In this document: positions 1 through 5,832 of the stretch, piece by piece
How the letters are laid out: each line of letters opens with the position of its first letter
Numbering within the stretch: the stretch's first letter is position 1
Source: JBFKAV01 sp041621405
GTDB taxonomy: Bacteria; Pseudomonadota; Alphaproteobacteria; Rhodobacterales; Rhodobacteraceae
NCBI GenBank assembly: GCA_041621405.1
Contig: JBFKAV010000129.1
Location: 1-9,868 of the forward strand
Direction: 5' to 3'
DNA length: 9,868 nucleotides
Notes under the pieces: model-generated
The model's input: the letters and a program-made list of their open reading frames with translations, nothing else
Told to the model about the DNA's origin: nothing
Database searches by the model: none
Position numbers and translations under genes: made by a program

Positions 1-92
1 ACCAGGAACGCCATGGCCAGCGTCTTGCCGCGGTTGTCGGCGGGCGTCGCCAGGAAGCGGCGCCAGCGGGCGAAGGGGGAGAGGTCAGCCAT
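1..92 (-). CDS. nqrC: NqrC-like subunit of Na+-translocating NADH:quinone reductase, N-terminal fragment
   Basis: Only the first 30 codons lie in the window; the gene continues past base 1. The fragment starts MADLSPFARW and ends in a segment reading NRGKTLAMAFL, which resembles the NqrC N-terminus: a short cytoplasmic stretch, then a Gly-Lys-Thr-Leu motif leading into the single membrane anchor. In known complexes NqrC is anchored by this helix and exposes a periplasmic domain carrying an FMN bound to threonine; that domain cannot be seen here. The ATG overlaps the end of the nqrB-like gene in the 8-base string ATGGCTGA, so the two are probably translationally coupled. A purine-rich AAGGG lies about 9 bases upstream. 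The call rests on a short match plus operon position, and an RnfG-like protein is the alternative. Confidence 0.6.
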   Translation of the reverse strand, partial: MADLSPFARWRRFLATPADNRGKTLAMAFL

Positions 93-867
93 GGCGTCGG
101 GCCCTTGCGGAGAGGCTGGCCGAGACGGCCAGGTGGTCGATGAGAGGCGCGAAGACCTGGGCGAGGAGCGCCCCGAAGATGATCGGCTGCGGCGAGGCGA
201 TGCCGGGACCGAGCACCGCGAGAAGCCCCGCTAGCCCGCCGGCCAGCGCGCCGTAGGCCCAGCGCCCCTTGGGCGTGCTGGACGCGCCGGCTGGGTCGGC
301 CACGAGGAAGACGAGGCCGAAGGCGAAGGCGCCGGAGGCAAGGAGCTGGGCAGGTGGCGTGCCGGCGATGAGGAGGATCAGGGCGGCGGCGGAAGCCGCG
401 GCAGCCGCGACGCGCCAGGAGAGGATTCCGCTCAGCGCGAGCAGGAGGCCCGAAGCGGCCGCGGCGAGCGCGGTGGCGGCTTCGGGCGCAGGGGCGGGAA
501 GCGCGGGGTAGGAGAGGTAGAGAAAGGCGAGCGCCGTGGCCGGGGCGGAGATCACGTTCCGGCCCCAACCGCCGAAGACAAGGTCGGCCAGCACCAGGCC
601 GAAGCTCGCGCCGAGGGCGATCTGCCAGGGCGTGAGGCCCTCGGGCGCAAGGAGCGCGATCGCCAGCGCCGTGACCGCGCCCGAGGGCGAGAACGGCACC
701 CCGGCGCCAAGGCGGAAGGCAAGCTGCCAGAACAGAGCGGCGGCGAGCCCCGCGGCGAGGCGTAGCGTGGCCTCGGCTCCCCCGGTTGCAAGCAGGAGCG
801 CCGCTGGCGGCAGGAGCGCGGCCGCGACGAGCCAGCCGATCGTGGCATGGGTCCAGAGGCCGCGCAT
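85..867 (-). CDS. nqrB: Short NqrB/RnfD-family membrane protein (260 aa), apparently without the FMN-threonine loop
   Basis: Polytopic membrane subunit of the NQR/RNF family with about eight or nine hydrophobic segments. Family hallmarks: residues 81-121 (WQIALGASFG, then FGG-WGRN-ISAPATALAFLYLSYP), residues 191-206 (DPAGASSTPKGRWAYG) and residues 239-245 (FAPLIDH), matching the conserved C-terminal half of NqrB. It is 260 residues against about 410 for typical NqrB. The N-terminal region, where quinone-site glycines lie in Vibrio NqrB, is shortened. The usual stretch after the AYP motif, carrying the D-G-x-S-G-A-T flavinylation site, is replaced by a short Ala/Pro linker (residues 122-132). 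Start chosen: the ATG at 867 follows AAGGAGG by 4 bases and overlaps the nqrA stop as TGATG. A longer upstream extension in this frame is antisense-like and lies inside nqrA, so it is rejected. RnfD is the alternative name, but the nqrA neighbour favours NqrB. Confidence 0.8.
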   Translation of the reverse strand: MRGLWTHATIGWLVAAALLPPAALLLATGGAEATLRLAAGLAAALFWQLAFRLGAGVPFSPSGAVTALAIALLAPEGLTPWQIALGASFGLVLADLVFGGWGRNVISAPATALAFLYLSYPALPAPAPEAATALAAAASGLLLALSGILSWRVAAAAASAAALILLIAGTPPAQLLASGAFAFGLVFLVADPAGASSTPKGRWAYGALAGGLAGLLAVLGPGIASPQPIIFGALLAQVFAPLIDHLAVSASLSARARRHG

Positions 868-2102
868 CACGCCTCCTTCTCGAGCACGTCGAGGACCTCG
901 CGCAGGCGCGCTCCGAAATCCTCGGTGCCACCCGAGAGGTAGGTGGCAAGCGCGAGGTCGTCCTCCAGAAGCGCCGCCGCGCCGAGCCGGGCGGCCCCGG
1001 CCGCGTCGCCGAGGCTGAGCGCGCGCAGCAGCGCGATTGTGGGCAGGGCAGGGCCGAGCGCACGCTCGAGCGCGGCGTGGGGCAGAAGCGGCGGGCGCTT
1101 CAGCGGTGCGCCCGCGAGCCAGCGGAGCGGGAGGGTCGGCTCGGGCCGGGCCAAGAGCGTGATCTGGCCGTGACGGCGCCTCAGGAACCGGCTTTCGCCG
1201 CCCGAGAGAGCAGAGCCGGAGAGCACGCGGCGGGGGCCGGCGCGGGCTTCGCGGGCGGCCAGCGTCTCGATGTCGGCGCAAAGGGGAAGGCGGACGAGGC
1301 GCGGGTCGCGCGCCATCGGGCCGCCCAGCGCGACAACGCGCTCGCAAGCCAGTTCGCCGGTCTCCAGCAGGGTTCCGATGGCGATCACGTCCTGCGCGCC
1401 GATCTGCCACACCGTGCGGCCGCGGCCGATCGGGAACAGCCGGTCGATGTGAGTGCCGGGGAGGCCGGCAGGATGCCGGCCGGCGAAATTCTCGACGCGG
1501 AACCGCGGCCCCGGCTCGGCGAGGGCCGGGCCGCCGCCCTGGCAGAGGAAGACGGGGCCGTCGGTCAGGTGCGAAAGGAAGGCCGCACCTTGGCGGAATG
1601 GCTCGGCCTCGGCGGCGACCAGAGGAGCGGGGTCAACCGACCCAGGCTCGGTGTCGACCGCGGTGAGGAAGATTGCGTCAGGCGCCGTGCCGGGGAAAGG
1701 CACCCGCCCGAAGGGACGAGCGAGGAAGGCAGTCCAGAGGCCGGTGTCGAGGAGCAGCGCCTCGGCCTCGTCCCGCGAGGGGTTCCGCCCCGGCAGCGTG
1801 AAGCGGCGCGGGGCGCCGTCCTCGCGGCGGATGGTGAGCGCGGAAATCCGCCGCTTGGGGCCGATGATGACCTCCTCGACGACGCCCGTGACCGGCGCAG
1901 TGACGCAGAGCGCGGGATGGGCGCGGTCTTCCAGCACCGCCTCGCCCGCCCTCACGGTGTCACCCGGCGCGACCCGCGGCTTCAACTTCAGGCCTGGATA
2001 GTCCGAACCCAGGAGGCCGACGTTCGGCGGAACCTCCACCTGGCCGATCTCCTGCCGGGGCCTGCCGCCCACCTCGATGTCGAGGCCGCGCCCGAGACGC
2101 AT
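867..2102 (-). CDS. nqrA: NqrA-like subunit A of Na+-translocating NADH:quinone reductase
   Basis: Peripheral cytoplasmic subunit of the Na+-NQR complex. The start reads RLGRGLDIEVGGRP and is followed by VGLLGSDYPGLK (residues 28-39) and TAPVTGVVEEVIIG (68-81), a barrel-sandwich type domain. The centre has the NqrA signature GRHPAGLPGTHID (208-220), VWQIGAQDVIAIG (231-243) and TGELACERVVALGGP (248-262). The end reads EDDLALATYLSGG...LEKEA. It has 411 residues against about 446 in typical NqrA. The position corresponding to the C-terminal Cys-rich CxFxCP-type stretch that I recall in enterobacterial and Vibrio NqrA has no cysteine here. The ATG at 2102 is preceded by AGGAG with a 7-base spacer, a strong ribosome site. 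It is the first gene of nqrA-nqrB-nqrC and is divergent from the pentaheme cytochrome gene, so expression probably depends on the shared intergenic region with its FNR-type site. Confidence 0.88.
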   Translation of the reverse strand: MRLGRGLDIEVGGRPRQEIGQVEVPPNVGLLGSDYPGLKLKPRVAPGDTVRAGEAVLEDRAHPALCVTAPVTGVVEEVIIGPKRRISALTIRREDGAPRRFTLPGRNPSRDEAEALLLDTGLWTAFLARPFGRVPFPGTAPDAIFLTAVDTEPGSVDPAPLVAAEAEPFRQGAAFLSHLTDGPVFLCQGGGPALAEPGPRFRVENFAGRHPAGLPGTHIDRLFPIGRGRTVWQIGAQDVIAIGTLLETGELACERVVALGGPMARDPRLVRLPLCADIETLAAREARAGPRRVLSGSALSGGESRFLRRRHGQITLLARPEPTLPLRWLAGAPLKRPPLLPHAALERALGPALPTIALLRALSLGDAAGAARLGAAALLEDDLALATYLSGGTEDFGARLREVLDVLEKEA

Positions 2103-2109
2103 CGCTCTT

Positions 2110-2114
2110 CTCCT
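2110..2114 (-). promoter_or_regulatory. Ribosome binding site of nqrA
   Basis: Reads AGGAG on the minus strand, 7 bases before the ATG at 2102. It fixes the nqrA start. Confidence 0.75.
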
Positions 2115-2162
2115 GCCGCGCTACCGGTCGTGCTCAAGCTAGTCGACGGACCCAGACCCGCC

Positions 2163-2176
2163 TTGATGCATCTCAA
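2163..2176. promoter_or_regulatory. FNR/CRP-family (FnrL-type) binding site in the divergent nqrA/cytochrome promoter region
   Basis: Reads TTGATGCATCTCAA, which matches the FNR consensus TTGAT-N4-ATCAA at 9 of 10 specified bases (C instead of A in the second half-site). Its centre (2169.5) is within half a base of the middle of the 133-base gap between the two divergent start codons (2103-2235), about 67 bases from each. With activation at -41.5, transcripts starting near 2211 (plus) and 2128 (minus) would leave leaders of about 25 bases on both sides. FNR relatives such as FnrL, Dnr and NnrR share this consensus, so the signal could be oxygen or nitric oxide. No clear -10 or -35 boxes were recognised. 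The site is seen in the sequence; the function is inferred. Confidence 0.6.
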
Positions 2177-2224
2177 TGTCGGCGGGCCGCCCGGCGGGCA
2201 ATGTGCCACGAACCGACTGAAACC

Positions 2225-2229
2225 AGGAG
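2225..2229 (+). promoter_or_regulatory. Ribosome binding site of the pentaheme cytochrome gene
   Basis: AGGAG with a 6-base spacer before the ATG at 2236. It supports that start, as does the signal peptide that follows. Confidence 0.75.
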
Positions 2230-2235
2230 CCCGCC

Positions 2236-3321
2236 ATGACATTCCGCGCCCTGCTGCGTCTTGCCCGTTCCTCTGCGCTGACCCTCGCCCTGCCGGCCAC
2301 GGCCTTCGCCCAGTCCGAAAGCAGCCTCGCGGAGATGGTCTCCGCCTGGGCGGCCTCGGGTCATTCCGATGCCGAGGCGGAGGCCTTCGTCCACTGGAAC
2401 GACGAGGGCGAGGTCCCGGCGCGCTGCGCGACCTGCCATGCCACGGCGGGCTTTCTCGACTTCCACGGCCTCGACGGCTCTGCAGTGGGCACGATAGACC
2501 TCAAGGTCGAACTCGGCGGCGTGGTCGACTGCGACGCCTGCCATGCGGAAGGAATCAGCGGCATCACCGAGATCGCCTATCCCTCGGGCATGAGCCTGCC
2601 GGCGCTGGAGATGGCCGCGCCCTGCATGACCTGCCATCAGGGCCGCAGTTCCGGCCCGACCTTGGCCGCGCAGACCGAAGGCATGGAGCCCGACACCGTG
2701 AACCCGGAGCTTTCGTTCACCAACCCGCACTACCTGGTCGCTGCCGCCACGATCTTCGGCACCGAGGCGAAGGGGCTCTACGAGTACTCCGGGCAGAGCT
2801 ACGTGGGCCGCTTTGCCCACGTCCCGACGGCTGCGACCTGTGTCGGCTGCCATGACCCGCACAGCCTCGAGGTCAAGGCGGAGGACTGCGTCGCCTGTCA
2901 TGCAACCGAAGTCCTGACCGACATCCGCACCACGATGACCGACTTCGACGGCGACGGCGACACGACCGAAGGCATCGCGGCGGAAGTGGCGGCGCTGCAG
3001 GAAGTGCTGGCCGAGGCGATCCTCGCCTACGGCGAGACGGTTGCGGGCACGCCCATCGTCTACGCTCCGACGAGCTATCCATACTTCTTCGCCGACCTGA
3101 ACGGCAACGGCGCTGCCGACCCCGACGAGGCCACGCGCGACAACGCCTACATGGCCTGGACACCGCGGTTGCTGGCGGCGGCCTACAACTACCAGTTCGT
3201 GTCGAAGGACCCCGGCAGCTACGCTCACAATGCACGCTACGCCCTGCAGGCGCTTCACGACAGCATCGCTGACCTCGCATCGGCGGTAGACTTCGAGATG
3301 CCCCCGATGGTGCGCCCTTGA
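2236..3321 (+). CDS. Exported pentaheme c-type cytochrome with calcium-binding-like motifs
   Basis: A 361-residue periplasmic multiheme cytochrome. Residues 1-25 form a signal peptide (two Arg near the start, hydrophobic core, ATAFA then Q as a likely cleavage site). Five heme attachment motifs are visible: CATCH (64-68), CDACH (99-103), CMTCH (130-134), CVGCH (202-206) and CVACH (218-222). H165, H195 and H209 are candidate distal ligands. After the heme region come two acidic loops resembling calcium-binding motifs, DFDGDGDTTEG (236-246) and DLNGNGAADPDE (287-298), and a conserved-looking tail (WTPRLLAAAYNYQF, then KDPGSYAHN) that I associate with a cytochrome c3-like multiheme family. It is divergent from the nqr-like operon and 3 bases from the antiporter gene, suggesting electron exchange with the nqr-encoded complex. 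Partner and direction of electron flow are inferred. Confidence 0.88.
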   Translation: MTFRALLRLARSSALTLALPATAFAQSESSLAEMVSAWAASGHSDAEAEAFVHWNDEGEVPARCATCHATAGFLDFHGLDGSAVGTIDLKVELGGVVDCDACHAEGISGITEIAYPSGMSLPALEMAAPCMTCHQGRSSGPTLAAQTEGMEPDTVNPELSFTNPHYLVAAATIFGTEAKGLYEYSGQSYVGRFAHVPTAATCVGCHDPHSLEVKAEDCVACHATEVLTDIRTTMTDFDGDGDTTEGIAAEVAALQEVLAEAILAYGETVAGTPIVYAPTSYPYFFADLNGNGAADPDEATRDNAYMAWTPRLLAAAYNYQFVSKDPGSYAHNARYALQALHDSIADLASAVDFEMPPMVRP

Positions 3322-3324
3322 TCC

Positions 3325-4521
3325 GTGGACGCGATGGACCTTCCGGTCGTCTTCCTGACGCTCGGAGCGCTGTTCCTGGCCGGGCTGGCGGCAGACATGG
3401 TCGGCCGCCGCTCGCGAGTGCCGAGGGTGACGCTGCTCCTGGCCTGCGGCATCGCGGCGGGAGGATCGGGGTTCGACCTGATCCCGGCGGAGGCGGAGAT
3501 CTGGTACGAATTCCTGTCGGTCACCGCGCTGACGATGGTGGCCTTTCTTCTGGGCGGCGCGCTGACCAAGGAGAACCTCGTCGCCCATGGCCGGGCGATC
3601 CTGGCAATTTCGATCGCCATCGTGCTGGTGACCCTCGCGGTGGTCTCGGCCGGGATCTGGGCGCTCGGGGCCGACCCGGCTGTGGCCTTGATCCTTGGTG
3701 CGATCGCCACCGCCACCGCGCCCGCGGCGACCCAGGACGCGCTGCGGCAGACCGGCTATAGCGGCTCGTTCACCGACACCCTGCTCGGGATCGTGGCAAT
3801 CGACGATGCCTGGGGGCTAATCGCGTTCAGCCTGGTGATCGTGGTCGCAGGCTCGCTGGGCGGCGGTGCGGATGCCGGAATCCTGGTCGAGGCCGGGCGC
3901 GAGATCGGCGGCGCCATCCTGGTGGGCGCGCTGGTTGGGTTTCCGGGCGCCGCGCTGACCGGGCGACTGTCGGGCGGCGATCCGCTCAGGACCGAGGCGC
4001 TGGGCCTGGTGTTTCTGACTGCCGGACTGTCGCTCTGGCTCGAGGTGTCGTTCCTGCTGGCCGGAATGACCGCGGGCACGATCATCGTGAACCGGGCGCG
4101 CCACCATACCCGGGCCTTCCACGAGATCGAGCACATCGAGTGGCCGTTCATGATCCTCTTCTTCATCCTCGCCGGAGCGGCACTGGAGCCAGACCACCTG
4201 GCGGACCTCGGCATGATCGGGGCCGCCTTTGTGGTGCTCAGGATTGCGTCGCGGCTGCTCGGCGGGGCCATCGGAGCGCGGATCGGTGGGGCACCGGAGA
4301 CCGAACGGCGCTGGTACGGCGTCGCGCTCTTGCCGCAGGCGGGCGTGGCCGTGGGGATGGCCCTCGTCGCCGCCGAGGAGTTCCCGGAGCTGGCCGATAC
4401 GGTGCTCACGCTGACCATCGGCGCCACGGTGTTGTTCGAGATCATCGGGCCGGTGGCGACGATCTGGGCGGTCGGGCGGGTCAAGCGGGCGGAGGAAGCC
4501 GCGGCTCGGGGCCACGCCTAG
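3325..4521 (+). CDS. CPA2-family Na+/H+ (cation/proton) antiporter
   Basis: A 398-residue inner-membrane protein with about 12-13 hydrophobic segments. The CPA-superfamily core is visible: ATATAPAATQ (128-137, the unwound-helix motif), AIDDAWGL (158-165) with adjacent Asp160-Asp161 as the ion-binding pair, FFILAGAALEPD (279-290) and LLPQAGVAVGMAL (335-347). The Asp-Asp pair is typical of electrogenic antiporters such as NapA/NhaA. A short cytoplasmic end (RVKRAEEAAARGHA) and no TrkA-N domain argue against a full KefB/KefC protein. The GTG at 3325 lies 3 bases after the cytochrome stop; an in-frame ATG at 3334 (MDLPVVF) is equally possible, and neither has a clear ribosome site, so coupled translation is likely. 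Co-location with an NQR relative fits a sodium circuit, but K+/H+ exchange cannot be excluded. Confidence 0.85.
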   Translation: MDAMDLPVVFLTLGALFLAGLAADMVGRRSRVPRVTLLLACGIAAGGSGFDLIPAEAEIWYEFLSVTALTMVAFLLGGALTKENLVAHGRAILAISIAIVLVTLAVVSAGIWALGADPAVALILGAIATATAPAATQDALRQTGYSGSFTDTLLGIVAIDDAWGLIAFSLVIVVAGSLGGGADAGILVEAGREIGGAILVGALVGFPGAALTGRLSGGDPLRTEALGLVFLTAGLSLWLEVSFLLAGMTAGTIIVNRARHHTRAFHEIEHIEWPFMILFFILAGAALEPDHLADLGMIGAAFVVLRIASRLLGGAIGARIGGAPETERRWYGVALLPQAGVAVGMALVAAEEFPELADTVLTLTIGATVLFEIIGPVATIWAVGRVKRAEEAAARGHA

Positions 4522-5180
4522 ACCGCCTCTGCCGCGATCCGCGCGACAAGGGCGGGAAGCTCGGCGAACTGGGAAAACCGGACGGCGTGGGCAAGGGCCT
4601 CGGGCGGGCTCTTGCGGTAGCCTTCGGTGAAGAGCGCGAATGGCAGGCCGGCGCGCTCTGCAGTCTCGGCATCGATCTCGCTGTCGCCGACGAAAAGGGC
4701 GCAGGCCGCGCCGAGCTCCGCGGTGGTCCGCAGCAGTGGCGCCGGGTCTGGCTTCCGCTCGGGAAGGCTGTCGCCGCAGATCACCGCCGCGAAGGTGTCG
4801 GCGAGGCCGAAATGGACCAGCACGGCGCGGGTCGGTCCGATGGGCTTGTTGGTGCAGAGCCCGAGCGGATACCCGGCCTGGGCGAGGGCGGCGAGTGCTT
4901 CCCGGACGCCGGGGTAGAGCGTGGTCAGCGCATGGGCGTGTTCGTAGCGGGCGGAGAAGGCCGCGACCATGCGGGCGTGGAGGGCGCCCTCGGGCGGCTG
5001 GACCTGCGCGGCGAGCAGGCGTGAGACGAAGACCGGCACGCCGCTGCCGACGAATGAGCGCGCCTGGGCGAGGCTGATCTCCCGCAGCCCTTCGAGTGCA
5101 AGCACCTCGTTGGCCACGCGGTGGATGTCGGGCGCGCTGTCGATGAGCGTGCCGTCGAGGTCGAAGATGACCCCGATCAC
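4518..5180 (-). CDS. gph: Phosphoglycolate phosphatase (HAD superfamily)
   Basis: A 220-residue soluble hydrolase that would convert 2-phosphoglycolate to glycolate. HAD motifs are complete: motif I DLDGTLIDS (7-15; nucleophile D7 and acid D9), motif II LCTNK (108-112), motif III ERKPDP (141-146; Lys143) and motif IV VGDSEID (164-170). Residues 14-85 form the helical cap of subfamily IA. The start is GTG at 5180; no better ATG exists, and the protein then opens with the motif I strand at the expected distance. It follows rpe and the peroxiredoxin-like gene on the same strand after a 97-base gap. The rpe-gph association is known from E. coli, where both sit in the dam operon region. Other HAD-IA phosphatases look similar, so the exact substrate is less sure than the fold. 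Its stop overlaps the antiporter stop. Confidence 0.85.
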   Translation of the reverse strand: MIGVIFDLDGTLIDSAPDIHRVANEVLALEGLREISLAQARSFVGSGVPVFVSRLLAAQVQPPEGALHARMVAAFSARYEHAHALTTLYPGVREALAALAQAGYPLGLCTNKPIGPTRAVLVHFGLADTFAAVICGDSLPERKPDPAPLLRTTAELGAACALFVGDSEIDAETAERAGLPFALFTEGYRKSPPEALAHAVRFSQFAELPALVARIAAEAV

Positions 5181-5231
5181 GCCGCGCCCGGTTCCGACGG
5201 CGGCGCTGCGAGAGCCTGTCTGCCCGCCGCG

Positions 5232-5258
5232 CCCCCTGAGGATACTCGGATCAGAGGG
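5232..5258 (-). other. Imperfect hairpin in the gap between the peroxiredoxin-like gene and gph
   Basis: The gap 5181-5277 contains an 8-base-pair stem on the minus strand (CCCTCTGA pairing with TCAGGGGG, one G-U pair) around an 11-base loop. No T-run follows, so it is not a standard intrinsic terminator. It could be a processing or attenuation structure, or chance in GC-rich DNA. Nothing else was recognised in this gap. Confidence 0.25.
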
Positions 5259-5277
5259 AAGAGGCGGGAGGGAAGGC

Positions 5278-5832
5278 TCACGCGGCCTTCCACTTGATCG
5301 AGCAACCCATGCTCGCGACCTGGTCCTTCGGGCCGGTCCCCGTCTCCGCGATCTGGCGCATCGCCTCGGCGAGCTCGCGGCGGGTGCCGGCAGGCGCCGG
5401 GTTGCGCCCGGCTTCGTCGAGGCGGCCGCGGTACTGCAGCTCGAGATCGGCGTTGAAGCCGAAGAAGTCGGGCGTGCACGCCGCGCCCCAGGCGCGGGCG
5501 ACCTCCTGGCTCTCGTCGTGCAGGTAGGGGAAGGGGAAGCCCTTGCGCTCGGCCATCTCCTTCATCTTCGGGAAGCTGTCGTCGGGGTGGGTGGTCGCGT
5601 CGTTCGAGCAGATCGCGGCGACACCGATGCCGAGGGACTGCAGCTCCCGGGCGTCGGCGAGGATTCGGTCGAGCGCTCCGAGGACGTAGGGGCAGTGGTT
5701 GCAGATGAACATCACCAGCGTGCCCCTCGGGCCGGCGATGTCGGCGAGGCTGTAGGACTTGCCGTCGGTGGCGGGCAGGGTGAAATCCGGGGCTTTCCAG
5801 CCGAAGTCGCAGACCGGGGGTGAGACGGCCAT
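5278..5832 (-). CDS. Thioredoxin-fold, peroxiredoxin-like (PRX-like) protein
   Basis: A 184-residue protein of the AhpC/TSA-like thioredoxin-fold group. APDFTLPATDGKSYSLADI (14-32) is the classic peroxiredoxin/TlpA entry strand. The active site is CNHCPYV (44-50), a CxxC-type pair (C44, C47) typical of the PRX-like subgroup rather than of true peroxiredoxins (PxxxTxxC). Further features are ICSND (64-68), a CTPDFFGF segment (C119) and the subgroup's tail SMGCSIKWK (174-182). No signal peptide, so it is probably cytoplasmic; the substrate is unknown. The ATG at 5832 overlaps the rpe stop as TGATG and is preceded by AAGGAGG with an 8-base spacer, which decides the start and argues for coupling to rpe. 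A longer reading of this frame would run through rpe and is rejected. Confidence 0.85.
   Translation of the reverse strand: MAVSPPVCDFGWKAPDFTLPATDGKSYSLADIAGPRGTLVMFICNHCPYVLGALDRILADARELQSLGIGVAAICSNDATTHPDDSFPKMKEMAERKGFPFPYLHDESQEVARAWGAACTPDFFGFNADLELQYRGRLDEAGRNPAPAGTRRELAEAMRQIAETGTGPKDQVASMGCSIKWKAA

Noticed and set aside
85..1410. Extended minus-strand reading (441 codons) upstream of the NqrB-like start
   Set aside because: The extra N-terminal part is Arg/Pro-rich, lies antiparallel in another frame inside nqrA, and has none of the family features; the ATG at 867 has an excellent ribosome site.
2181..2200. GC-rich near-palindrome in the nqrA/cytochrome intergenic region as an operator
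   Set aside because: Symmetry is imperfect and such GGC/GCC strings are frequent in this composition; the FNR-type site nearby is much more specific.
786..2855. Very long plus-strand open frame (689 codons) across nqrA and the cytochrome
   Set aside because: It is antisense to nqrA and out of frame with the cytochrome, with low-complexity Arg/Gly/Ala composition typical of high-GC shadow frames.
2173..3588. Long minus-strand frame (471 codons) opposite the cytochrome
   Set aside because: No recognisable domain, and it mirrors the codon positions of a clear five-heme cytochrome and of the antiporter start.
5232..5258. Intrinsic terminator after the peroxiredoxin-like gene
   Set aside because: The stem is followed by GC-rich sequence rather than a T-run, so it is kept only as a low-confidence hairpin.
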